Source: an uncultured Paracoccaceae bacterium (GTDB lineage Bacteria; Pseudomonadota; Alphaproteobacteria; Rhodobacterales; Rhodobacteraceae). Taken from it: a stretch of DNA of 64,000 nucleotides. The notes beneath the pieces are model-generated. The model was not told the DNA's origin, searched no databases, and was given only the letters and a program-made list of their open reading frames with translations. Shown here in pieces: positions 47,199 to 55,393 of this stretch (positions within the stretch are counted from its first letter, which is position 1; each line of letters opens with the position of its first letter). The DNA is taken from contig CANMIX010000005.1 in the NCBI GenBank assembly GCA_947497985.1, forward strand, positions 62,001-126,000, read 5' to 3'. Made by a program: the position numbers and the translations under genes.

Positions 47199-49616
47199 TC
47201 AGCTGGCAAGGTCTGAGAGACCGGATTTACGCATCAAGGCCTCAGTCTCTTGTTGCAACAGCTTTTCTTCGCCGGCGCCTTTGACCGGGACTTTGCCGAT
47301 TTCCAGCAGCAATGGTGCTGCAAGCGGGGTGATCCGGCCCAATTGGCGATGGGTGATGCGGCCTTGGATGCGGGTCAGCATCTCCTCGACGCGACCAAAA
47401 TCGACCAAGCCGCGCATGGCCTCATCTCGGGTGACTTTGAGCAGCAAGTGGTCGGGGTCATATTTGCGCAATGTGTCATAGAGGATGTCCGAGGAGAACG
47501 TCGCCTGCCGCCCATTTTTGCGAGCCCCCGGTTGGTTGCGCTCGATCAATCCAGCAATGGTGGCGACCGCGCGAAAGCTGCGTTTCATCACCAGATTGCC
47601 AGCCAGCCACCCCTCGAGCCCGTCGCGCAGGCCAGTTGGGTCCAGCAACGGCTCAGGGGCTGTCACGGGCTCGAGCCCCCAGATCAGCGTGGCGTAATCG
47701 GTGGAGACAAAGCCCAGCGGGTCGAGGCCCAGCTCCTCCATCCGTTTGGTTAGCAAAAGGCCCAGTGTCTGCTGTGCATTACGCCCTGCAAAGCCGTAGA
47801 TGCAGGAATAGGCGCGCCCATCGTGGGGGAAGCTTTCAAACAGCAAATGACCTGCACGCGGCAGTTCCGAGACCTCGCGCTGCAGGTGGAGCCAGTCGGC
47901 GGTATGGGCTGGAAGGTCGGGCCAGTGGTCTTGTTTGAACATCTGCAAGATGCGCTGGCTCAATTGGGTGGAGGTGGCGAATTTAGTGCCTGAAAACACC
48001 GCCACCTTGGGCTTTTTGTTGGCATTGCGGCTGACCTCAACCGTCATTTCGCGCAGGCCCTCGTAACGCACAATACGCCCGCCGATCAGAAAGGTGTCAC
48101 CTGGGGTAAGAGAGGCTGCAAAGGCCTCTTCGACCTCGCCCAAAGGTTTGCCACCACGGCTGCGTTTCAGGCGTACTTTCAACAGGTCCGCGTCCTGAAT
48201 GGTGCCTAGGTTCATGCGAATACGCGCCGCCGCTCGCGGATCACGTAACTGCCACAGGCCATCGGGGCGCTTTATCAACCGTTGCCATTGGTCATAGGCT
48301 TTCAACGCATAACCGCCGGTGGCGCAGAAATCGAGGCAGGCGTCAAATCGATCACGGGGCAGGTTTGCATAATCACCAACGGTTGAGACTTGGGCAAACA
48401 GATCGTCGGCGGCAAAGGGCCCTGCGCAGGCGGTGATGAGGATATGTTGGCACAAGACGTCCAAAGGGCCAGAGCGGCGCGCCTCTCCGTCTAGATCGCC
48501 CGCCTGGACGGCTTCAAGCGCTGCGCGGCACTCAACCACCTCAAACCGATTGGCGGGGACCAGCAGCGCCTTGGAGGGGGCATTATAGCGGTGATTGGCG
48601 CGGCCAATGCGTTGCACCAGACGTTTGACGTTTTTGGGCGCACCGATTTGGATCACCAGATCCACATCCCCCCAGTCGATGCCGAGATCCAGCGAGCCGG
48701 TGCAGACCACCGCGCGCAGCTCTCCACGCACCATGGCCCCCTCAACACGTTCGCGTTGTTCCCGGTCAAGCGAGCCGTGATGGATTGCGATGGGCAGGGC
48801 GTCGTCGTTGGCAAGCCAAAGGTTGCGAAAGAAGATCTCAGCCTGGGCGCGGGTGTTGTGAAAGATCAGTGTGGTTTTGTGGCGTTTGACCTGTTCCAGA
48901 ACTGCCGGGATGGCATAGGCCGCGCCACCTCCGGCCCAGGGCGGCGGCTGGTCGACATGTAGCATCGCGATATCGGGGGCAGGTCCTGGGTCGGCCAGCA
49001 CGATGTCGCAGGGGTCGGGGTGGCAAGCAAGCGTGCGGGCAATGGCGTCTGGATCATCAACGGTGGCTGAGAGCCCGACACGACACAGGTCCGGGCAAAG
49101 ATCCTGCAGTTTGGATAGGGCCAACATCAATTGATCGCCGCGTTTGCTTTCCGCAAGCGCATGGATTTCGTCAACGATAATGCGCTTCAGCCCTTTGAAC
49201 GTGCGGTGGGCGTCCGGATAGGAAATAAGCAGCGCAAGGCTTTCGGGCGTGGTCAGCAGGATATGCGGCGGGTCCGCACGTTGTCGGCGTTTACGGGATT
49301 GGGACGTGTCGCCTGTGCGATCCTCAACGCGGATGGGCAGCCCGATCTCATCCACAGGCGCGCGCAGATTCCGTTTGATATCCGCGGCCAACGCCTTGAG
49401 AGGTGAGACATAGAGCGTGTGCAGCCCGTCATGTGGGGCAGTTGCCAGATCGGCCAGAGTTGGCAGGAACCCGGCCATGGTTTTGCCGCCGCCCGTGGGA
49501 GCAATCAGCAGGGTTGCCGGATTTGAACGGCGCTCCAACATTGCATGCTGATGGGGGTGGATGGACCAGCCCTTTGCGGCAAACCACGTTTGGATGGAGT
49601 CTGGAAGCATGCTCAT
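47199..49616 (-). CDS. Ligase-associated DNA damage response DEXH-box helicase (Lhr-like)
   Basis: Superfamily 2 helicase (805 aa) of the Lhr core type. Motif I APTGGGKTMAGFLP is near residue 38, motif II IVDEIHAL near 155 and the motif III-like GLSATVDDPDAI. RecA domain 2 has HNTRAQAEIFFRN and VLVQRIGRANHRYNAPSKAL-type motif VI, followed by a winged-helix/DUF4145-like C-terminal region with IYGFAGRNAQQTLG. This architecture is specific to helicases clustered with an ATP-dependent DNA ligase and PdeM. Two in-frame ATGs (49616, 49610) are possible starts. The upstream gap holds a palindromic repeat element. Confidence 0.9.
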   Translation of the reverse strand: MSMLPDSIQTWFAAKGWSIHPHQHAMLERRSNPATLLIAPTGGGKTMAGFLPTLADLATAPHDGLHTLYVSPLKALAADIKRNLRAPVDEIGLPIRVEDRTGDTSQSRKRRQRADPPHILLTTPESLALLISYPDAHRTFKGLKRIIVDEIHALAESKRGDQLMLALSKLQDLCPDLCRVGLSATVDDPDAIARTLACHPDPCDIVLADPGPAPDIAMLHVDQPPPWAGGGAAYAIPAVLEQVKRHKTTLIFHNTRAQAEIFFRNLWLANDDALPIAIHHGSLDREQRERVEGAMVRGELRAVVCTGSLDLGIDWGDVDLVIQIGAPKNVKRLVQRIGRANHRYNAPSKALLVPANRFEVVECRAALEAVQAGDLDGEARRSGPLDVLCQHILITACAGPFAADDLFAQVSTVGDYANLPRDRFDACLDFCATGGYALKAYDQWQRLIKRPDGLWQLRDPRAAARIRMNLGTIQDADLLKVRLKRSRGGKPLGEVEEAFAASLTPGDTFLIGGRIVRYEGLREMTVEVSRNANKKPKVAVFSGTKFATSTQLSQRILQMFKQDHWPDLPAHTADWLHLQREVSELPRAGHLLFESFPHDGRAYSCIYGFAGRNAQQTLGLLLTKRMEELGLDPLGFVSTDYATLIWGLEPVTAPEPLLDPTGLRDGLEGWLAGNLVMKRSFRAVATIAGLIERNQPGARKNGRQATFSSDILYDTLRKYDPDHLLLKVTRDEAMRGLVDFGRVEEMLTRIQGRITHRQLGRITPLAAPLLLEIGKVPVKGAGEEKLLQQETEALMRKSGLSDLAS

Positions 49617-49667
49617 GTTCTCTGTTTAGTCCAATTGGAAAGCATGGCAAATATCAAAAGACACAAG

Positions 49668-49824
49668 CACTCCCGCGCCCGCAGTTGCCTTTGCTGATGC
49701 AAAGCCACCTTGGCGGCCTTGGGCGTGGCAGCCTGCTGTGCAGGCTGCTGCACCGCGCGAAAGCGCGGTGCTCGGCCCAACGGGAGCGGATCCTATTTAT
49801 GGGATCCAGCGACGGGCGGGAGTG
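49668..49824. repeat. Palindrome-rich repeat-like element, copy B
   Basis: Bounded by perfect terminal inverted repeats CACTCCCGC (49668-49676) and GCGGGAGTG (49816-49824). Inside are GCAGCCTGC-TGT-GCAGGCTGC, CACCGCGC-GAAA-GCGCGGTG and GGATCC...GGATCC hairpins, followed by CGGCCCAACG. Blocks are shared, in order, with copy A at 32790-32864. It has no coding potential. Probably a REP/MITE-like intergenic element or a structured RNA 3' region. Confidence 0.62.
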
Positions 49825-49861
49825 TTACGTTTTAGGGAGCTATGGCAGCCGAGACGCTCTG

Positions 49862-51169
49862 TTACTTCACGATCGTCTCGTCTTTGACAAACATGTTTGC
49901 CCAAGCGCGGTCGATCAGATCTGGTGTCATCTGGTAGGGGATGCCTTCGAACTCACAAATCGCGATCATCTGATCGATCAGGAACACTGGCTGATAGTTC
50001 GCGTATGTGTTGTCGATCGTTGGGTATTTGCTCCGTAGCAAATGCACCAGCGCGGCTTCATCCAACGGCATGCCCTTCTTGCGCGCCACTAGGGCAAAGA
50101 TCTTGAGGAAGTTTTCTTGGTTCGGTCCGTCGATTTTGATCTTGAAGAAGATCCGACGCAGGGCTGCTTGGTCAAAGATCTCGTTCGGGTGGAAGTTGGT
50201 GGAGAAGATCACCAGCGTGTCAAACGGCACCTCAAACTTTTCACCCGATTGCAGCGCGAGGATGTCGCGGTTTTCCTCCAACGGAACAATCCAACGGTTA
50301 ACCAAGGCTTGCGGTGGTTCAGCCTGACGGCCAAGGTCGTCGACGATAAAGATCCCGCCGGAAGATTTTAACTGCAAGGGCGCCTGATAGGTGCGGGCGG
50401 TTGGGTTGTAGACAAGATCCAGCATCGACAGTGACAGCTCACCACCGGTGACAACCGTGGGCCGTTCGCATTTCACATAACGGCTGTCGAACCGTTTGAC
50501 GCGGCGCAACTGGGTCGGGTCGTCTGGGTCCTCATCGATGGCGTTATGTACAATCGGATCATAGACCGTAATCACCTGACCGGCGTATTCAATCGCGCGC
50601 GGTACAAAGACATGATCGCCAAGCGCGTCGCGAATACCATTAGAAATAGAGGACTTACCATTGCCAGGTGGGCCATACATCAGGATCGAGCGACCGGCGC
50701 TGACGGCGGGACCCAATTGGTCCAACAGCATGTCTGGCAAGATCAAGTGGCCCATGGCTGAGGTCAGCTGTTGCCGGGTCACAAGAATATTGCGGATCGA
50801 CTGACGCTCCACTTGTTCGCGGTAGACATCCAAGGGCACCGGCATGGCACCAAAGTATTCAGACTGGCTGAGGGCATCCAAAGCGCGGGCTTTCCCGGCA
50901 TCTGTCAGCTGATAACCCATCTCATTGCCATTGTTGGCGTTAAGGGTCCCGGTGGCCTCCAACAGTTTCTGGTCGCGCGCCATATCGATCAGCTCTTGCG
51001 TGACCGAGGCAGGCAGGCAGACGGCCTCGGCGACTTCACTGACCATATCCACGTTTTTGCGGAACATGGTTTTCAACATGATGTCGCGCATCATAACGAT
51101 GGGCAATTGCATCTGCGCCAAGCCTTTTGGCGCGGGAGGAGCCACGACGGGCGAAGCCTGCATATTCAT
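49862..51169 (-). CDS. Tad-associated AAA ATPase
   Basis: Cytoplasmic P-loop ATPase (435 aa). The N-terminal part is helical and winged-helix-like (VAEAVCLPASVTQELIDMARDQKLLEA); the ATPase core has Walker A YGPPGNGKSSISN, a Walker B-type IFIVDDLGRQ and VIFSTNFHPNEIFDQAALRRIFFKI as sensor region; the C-terminus is helical. It resembles bacterial MoxR/DnaA-like AAA proteins found at the ends of alphaproteobacterial Tad/Flp loci; its role in pilus biogenesis is not defined. Start: ATG 51169 with ACAGGT upstream gives the N-terminus NMQASPVV. It ends the minus-strand pilus cluster. Confidence 0.75.
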   Translation of the reverse strand: MNMQASPVVAPPAPKGLAQMQLPIVMMRDIMLKTMFRKNVDMVSEVAEAVCLPASVTQELIDMARDQKLLEATGTLNANNGNEMGYQLTDAGKARALDALSQSEYFGAMPVPLDVYREQVERQSIRNILVTRQQLTSAMGHLILPDMLLDQLGPAVSAGRSILMYGPPGNGKSSISNGIRDALGDHVFVPRAIEYAGQVITVYDPIVHNAIDEDPDDPTQLRRVKRFDSRYVKCERPTVVTGGELSLSMLDLVYNPTARTYQAPLQLKSSGGIFIVDDLGRQAEPPQALVNRWIVPLEENRDILALQSGEKFEVPFDTLVIFSTNFHPNEIFDQAALRRIFFKIKIDGPNQENFLKIFALVARKKGMPLDEAALVHLLRSKYPTIDNTYANYQPVFLIDQMIAICEFEGIPYQMTPDLIDRAWANMFVKDETIVK

Positions 51170-51319
51170 TGTGCGAACCTGTCTGTTGCCTTGGGCGTAA
51201 GGGCGAGGGTAGCGCTGGCGCAAGCACCAAACCCATAGGCAACAGATTATTCAGGACTGTGGCAACAGCACGGCGCCATTGGCGCAAATTGAGGTCAGAC
51301 TTTGAAAACCTTTAGGAAA

Positions 51320-51844
51320 TTACTGTCCGTAGGTCACGCCCAACAGCAGGTAGATCGCCAAAGTGCCGCCCAGGCACAACCCCATGGGGAACTTTGACCC
51401 GACAGACCAGCTTTGCCAATCTGGGGCCAGACGGCGCAAGGGCGTATACTTGGCGAGACGGTGGGTCGCAAACCCGGCCAAGAGGTTCACAGTAAACAGG
51501 ATCAGGATCAGTTGCAGATCGCCCAAGGCGACAAAGGGTGCGGCAGCGCCCGCAAATTTAGCGTCTCCTGCCCCTACAGCTCCTCCTGCGTAAAACAGAA
51601 ATCCAATCGCGACCCCGATCGGCAAATGCAAAAGCTGCCAGCCGTAATCCGACCATGTGGGCATCGCGATCAGCCCGACAATCACATAGGTCGCCCCTAA
51701 TAAATCGACACACCAATTGGGAATGCGCATGCCGCGCAGATCCGAATGGGCGACGATAAAGCACAAGGGCACCACAAAGGGGACAAACCACAGCGCGGCA
51801 CGCGCCGGGATCTGCATCTGAAGGGCGAGGTCGGCAAACGTCAT
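51320..51844 (-). CDS. cpaA: Prepilin peptidase CpaA/TadV
   Basis: Inner-membrane A24-family aspartic peptidase (174 aa) that cleaves Flp prepilins after Gly. Five to six hydrophobic helices. The catalytic aspartates are visible in VAHSDLRGMRIPNW and in the GxGD motif GAVGAGDAKFAG. The start at 51844 gives the family N-terminus; an upstream in-frame ATG at 51946 runs through the end of the TPR gene. It lies 1 bp from that gene and upstream of the AAA ATPase on the minus strand. Confidence 0.88.
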   Translation of the reverse strand: MTFADLALQMQIPARAALWFVPFVVPLCFIVAHSDLRGMRIPNWCVDLLGATYVIVGLIAMPTWSDYGWQLLHLPIGVAIGFLFYAGGAVGAGDAKFAGAAAPFVALGDLQLILILFTVNLLAGFATHRLAKYTPLRRLAPDWQSWSVGSKFPMGLCLGGTLAIYLLLGVTYGQ

Positions 51845-51845
51845 C

Positions 51846-52694
51846 TTAGGCGCCTTCGAGGGTTTGAAGCGCACGGGCGGCTTCCTCAAAATGCTGGGGA
51901 TGGGTGGCGACGGCTTCGCGCAACAGGCTCTTGCCGGTTTCGACATCTCCTTGTTTAACCGCCGACAGGCCCAATGTGTTCAACAGCAGCGCGCGTTCCG
52001 TCTGCGTCATGGGGACATTGGGCAAGCTGTATTTGCGCTGTGCACCACGGGCCAGAACCAAGTTGTTTTTGGCGGTGAATAGGCTGCGGTCCTGACGCAA
52101 CGCATCGGTAAAGAGCTTCTCGGCTTCCGAAAATTGGCCGCGGGTCAATTTCGAGTAGCCCCAGTTGTTCAAAACGCGGCCCGGGCGGGTCGTCAGCCCC
52201 ACAGCAGTTTCATAGAAACTGTCGGCGCGTTTCCAGTCCTTGCTGGCGTCTGCGACCAGCGCTTCAAGACGGTAGCGTTGGTAAGTCTCAATCGTGGGGG
52301 GAACGGAATCCAGCGTCGCCTTAGCGTTGTCCCAAGCGTTGGTGCGGATCTGTGCATCAGCAAGGGCCAGCTTGTCCTGACTGTTGGCGCCTTCCATTCC
52401 AACAACCCGCTCCCACACGCTGGCGCCTTCATCGTTACGTTTGGCACGGATGAGGGATTGCGCGAGCCCGCGCTGCAGGTCGATCCGATCCGGGTCCTGC
52501 TGACTGGAGCGTGCAAAATATGCGACGGCCTCGTTCGGGTCCGCGATGGTCAGATATACATCGTTGAGGTTGGTTTCATCGATGACATTCAGCTCTTCCA
52601 ATGTCTCTTCGACGTCAACTTTTTCATGAGAGGCACAGGCCGACAGGCCAATTGCTGCAATCAGCGATGCCGATAGCACGAAATGCTGGCGCAT
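51846..52694 (-). CDS. tadD: TPR lipoprotein TadD
   Basis: Predicted lipoprotein (282 aa) with signal sequence MRQHFVLSASLIAAIGLSAC and lipobox Cys, followed by TPR repeats (VAYFARSSQQDPDRIDLQRGLAQ, RYRLEALVADASKDWKRA, VLNNWGYSKLTRGQFSEAEKLF, LLLNTLGLSAVKQGDVETGKSLL). TadD is the TPR pilotin-like component needed for secretin assembly/pilus biogenesis in Tad systems. It is adjacent to a second, shorter TPR lipoprotein. A strong hydrophobic signal and the position in the Tad cluster support the call. Confidence 0.85.
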   Translation of the reverse strand: MRQHFVLSASLIAAIGLSACASHEKVDVEETLEELNVIDETNLNDVYLTIADPNEAVAYFARSSQQDPDRIDLQRGLAQSLIRAKRNDEGASVWERVVGMEGANSQDKLALADAQIRTNAWDNAKATLDSVPPTIETYQRYRLEALVADASKDWKRADSFYETAVGLTTRPGRVLNNWGYSKLTRGQFSEAEKLFTDALRQDRSLFTAKNNLVLARGAQRKYSLPNVPMTQTERALLLNTLGLSAVKQGDVETGKSLLREAVATHPQHFEEAARALQTLEGA

Positions 52695-52721
52695 GGGATG
52701 CGTCCTTTATACTGCTCAAAC

Positions 52722-53288
52722 TTATGGTGTTTTACGCAGAAGGTAACTGCCCCGACCGCGCTGCACCAAATTATATGGTTGGTCTTCTTGCGGCTCACTA
52801 TGCGTTGCCGCGTCAAGTTTTACGAGGGCCACACGCAAATTTTGAAGAATTGCGTCACTTTCGCCATTATCCAAAGCCACCGCACGGCGCAAAAATTGCT
52901 CGGCTTCGGCGAATTTCTGCCGTTCCATCAAAACGACGCCCAAGTTGTTCAGGCTTTCAGGCCAATCGGGCTGTTTTTCAACCGATGCTCGCATCAGTTT
53001 CTCCGCTTGCCCCAACCGCCCAAGGCCGAGGTTGGCCGTGCCAAGGCTCGACAGGATCTCTGCCGTTAACCCCATGTCTACGGCCGCGCGGGTGAAGCTT
53101 TCATAGGCAAGCTCATACTCGCCAGCGGCCATAAGCCGATGACCTGCGTCCAACGGATCCGCACCTTCTTTGCGAAAGTCGATCCCCGGCGCCCAAGGGT
53201 TATCTGGAAGCTCAGAAAAGTCGGAGCGCGCGCAGGCTGCGACAAGGGATATCAAAAGAAGCGCGATCCAGGGGAACAAACGGGCCAT
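52722..53288 (-). CDS. Second TPR lipoprotein of the Tad cluster
   Basis: Predicted lipoprotein (188 aa): MARLFPWIALLLISLVAAC with lipobox, a short spacer (SDFSELPDNPW) and TPR motifs (AAGEYELAYESFTRAAVDMG, ILSSLGTANLGLGRLGQAEKLM, SLNNLGVVLMERQKFAEAEQFL). It looks like a TadD-type paralogue and is likely to act with it as a pair at the outer membrane. A hairpin at 53379-53408 separates it from tadC, so it may start a sub-operon with tadD, cpaA and the ATPase. Confidence 0.82.
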   Translation of the reverse strand: MARLFPWIALLLISLVAACARSDFSELPDNPWAPGIDFRKEGADPLDAGHRLMAAGEYELAYESFTRAAVDMGLTAEILSSLGTANLGLGRLGQAEKLMRASVEKQPDWPESLNNLGVVLMERQKFAEAEQFLRRAVALDNGESDAILQNLRVALVKLDAATHSEPQEDQPYNLVQRGRGSYLLRKTP

Positions 53289-53378
53289 GTGTCCTGCACG
53301 AATATAGGAGGAGACGAAATACTACTTATGATTAGGCAAAAATGCGTCGCACTGCAAACGTGCTTGCGAAGAATTGAA

Positions 53379-53408
53379 GACCCGCGCCGTTTAGATGCGG
53401 CGCGGGTC
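53379..53408 (-). terminator. Hairpin after tadC
   Basis: GACCCGCGCCG (53379-53389) and CGGCGCGGGTC (53398-53408), a perfect 11-bp stem with an 8-nt loop, 26 bp after the tadC stop. The U-tract is poor, so termination may be partial. Confidence 0.65.
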
Positions 53409-53433
53409 AAAAGGACAGTCGCCCAAAAGGTCT

Positions 53434-54414
53434 TTAGCTGGGAGGGCCAGAGCCAAGGTTCGAGATGTTCTCCATCGACGGGCCAATCAGGATGATCAAC
53501 AGCGGTGGAACCGTTAGCATCATGGTCGCCAGCGTCATTTTCACCGGCAGTTTGTTGGCGGCCTCTTCGGCGCGCATCACGCGTTTGTCGCGCATCTCAC
53601 CGGCATAGACGCGCAGAGCGTCGGCGATGGATGTACCAAAGCTTTGGGATTGGATCATAACGGTTGTGAAAGAGGCGATGTCCTGCACGCCGCATCGGGT
53701 CCCCAGGTCGCGCAACACGCGTTCCTTGTCTTTACCGGCTTTCATTTCCTGAGCAACAATCTGAAACTCATCGGACAAGGCAGGGTAGGAGGCTTCCAAT
53801 TCGGCAGAGACACGGATGATGGACTGTTCCATGGATTGCCCAGCCTCGACACAGACCAGCATCATATCAAGCGCATCGGGAAAACCCTTGGTGATCTCTT
53901 TTTTGCGTTCCTCAACACGGCGGGTCACCCAGTATTTCGGAAGGAAATAGGTGGCAGCCCCCGGGCCGAGAATACGCATTGCCATCTGCTGGCTGGTGTA
54001 TTCGACGTCCGCGTTCAGCACATAAACATAGGCCAAGCCCAAGGACAGACCGATGAGCCCCAGAACCATCTGAGAAAAGAAGAAAATCCGCACCGCATCA
54101 CGGGAGCTATATCCCGCCTGACGCAGTTTTAACTCCATCGCAGACAGTTCTTCGGCATTCTGAGGTTCGAGGAAGGATGCGAATTTCTGCAGCTGTTCGT
54201 TGCGGTTGGTTTGACGCAGGCTTTCGCGCTGCGATTTGGGATTCTTCTGTGCGATGTCGCGCTGCAGCTTTTTGAGCGGGTCTTCTTTCTCGTTCAGCAT
54301 CAGGTAGGCTGCGACCAAGACACAGACCAAGCCAAGGCCGCCAATTGTTATCAACGGGCCAAGCTCGCCAAAGCGTTGGATCAGAAAATTCTGAATGGAG
54401 TTCAAAAGCTGCAC
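53434..54414 (-). CDS. tadC: Tad pilus inner-membrane platform protein TadC
   Basis: Type II secretion F-domain (GspF-like) membrane protein (326 aa), one of the two platform proteins that work with the TadA ATPase. Hydrophobic segments are near residues 15-35, 110-150 and at the C-terminus. The T2SSF region contains KGFPDALDMMLVCVEAGQSMEQ, RVLRDLGTRCGVQDIASFTTVMIQSQSFGTSI and RAEEAANKLPVKMTLATMML. The ribosome site lies just after the tadB stop (10-bp gap). The assignment as TadC rather than TadB rests on gene order (after tadB) and the TadC-like C-terminus. Confidence 0.9.
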   Translation of the reverse strand: MQLLNSIQNFLIQRFGELGPLITIGGLGLVCVLVAAYLMLNEKEDPLKKLQRDIAQKNPKSQRESLRQTNRNEQLQKFASFLEPQNAEELSAMELKLRQAGYSSRDAVRIFFFSQMVLGLIGLSLGLAYVYVLNADVEYTSQQMAMRILGPGAATYFLPKYWVTRRVEERKKEITKGFPDALDMMLVCVEAGQSMEQSIIRVSAELEASYPALSDEFQIVAQEMKAGKDKERVLRDLGTRCGVQDIASFTTVMIQSQSFGTSIADALRVYAGEMRDKRVMRAEEAANKLPVKMTLATMMLTVPPLLIILIGPSMENISNLGSGPPS

Positions 54415-54424
54415 GCGTGCCCCC

Positions 54425-55393
54425 TTAGACTTCGATGTTTGTCAGCATGCGCATGACAAAGAGGTTGGCGGTCAACATCCCACCCACAATGAAACAGGCC
54501 GGGATAAACCATGGGTGATCCATGACCCCGTCATAGTAATTCGGATCGTTGATCAGAATGATGACAAGCACGCCCAACGGAAATGATGACAAAAAGCGGC
54601 CCGACCACTGCGCCTCGGCGGTAATGGCTTTTACACGACGGAACAGACGGAACCGGGCGCGGATAACTTTGGCGAGGCCTTCGAGGACTTCGGCCAAGTT
54701 ACCACCTGATTGCTGTTGAATGGTTACCGCAACAGCCAGGAAGCGCATGTCTTGAATACCAAGACGTTCAGCCATGTCTTTTAGCGCTTCGCCGACATCA
54801 CGGCCATAAGCGCTTTCGTCGGCGATAATGCCAAATTCAGTTGCCAGCGGGTCTTCCACTTCTTTGGCAACGATCTGAACCGCGGATGAGAATGGGTGCC
54901 CCACGCGCAGGGACCGCACCATAAGTTCAACGGCATCAGGCAGCTGTTCTTCGATCTTGGCGATGCGCTTCTTGGCTTTGTTGTTGACCCAAAAGAAGAT
55001 CGCGCCAACGCCGATAATGATCGACCCTAAGATGCGGACTTCCAAACCGGTCTGGGTGCCAACGCTCAAGGCCAGAAACGCCAAAACGCTGACGCCCGCC
55101 ATAATGAGCATCAGCTGCTTGGGGCTGAACGCGATCGCCGCCTTTTGAGCCTTCTCCGCCAACAGAGAATACAACGGGATCGACTTCGAATTCATATGCT
55201 GGCTCATCTCCTTGCGGAGTTGTTCCAGCACTTGTTCGCGGTTGCCGCCCTTTTCCAGCATGTCCAGGCGTCGGTTCACCTTGCTGTTGAGGCTGATGGA
55301 TTTGCCAAAACTAACCAGATAGACGCCTTCGACCAATGCCAAAACGGCAAGGAAAATAAGGCCATAAAGAATGGGTTCGATGGGCAGTTGCAT
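54425..55393 (-). CDS. tadB: Tad pilus inner-membrane platform protein TadB
   Basis: GspF-like platform protein (322 aa). An N-terminal helix (GLIFLAVLALVEGVYLV), two central helices and a C-terminal pair flank the T2SSF domain. The motifs are EEQLPDAVELMVRSLRVGHPFSSAV, FGIIADESAYGRDVGEALKDMAERL and AVAVTIQQQSGGNLAEVLEGLA. It shares one base with the preceding cpaF stop codon/start junction (55393), implying tight translational coupling with the ATPase gene. Confidence 0.92.
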   Translation of the reverse strand: MQLPIEPILYGLIFLAVLALVEGVYLVSFGKSISLNSKVNRRLDMLEKGGNREQVLEQLRKEMSQHMNSKSIPLYSLLAEKAQKAAIAFSPKQLMLIMAGVSVLAFLALSVGTQTGLEVRILGSIIIGVGAIFFWVNNKAKKRIAKIEEQLPDAVELMVRSLRVGHPFSSAVQIVAKEVEDPLATEFGIIADESAYGRDVGEALKDMAERLGIQDMRFLAVAVTIQQQSGGNLAEVLEGLAKVIRARFRLFRRVKAITAEAQWSGRFLSSFPLGVLVIILINDPNYYDGVMDHPWFIPACFIVGGMLTANLFVMRMLTNIEV

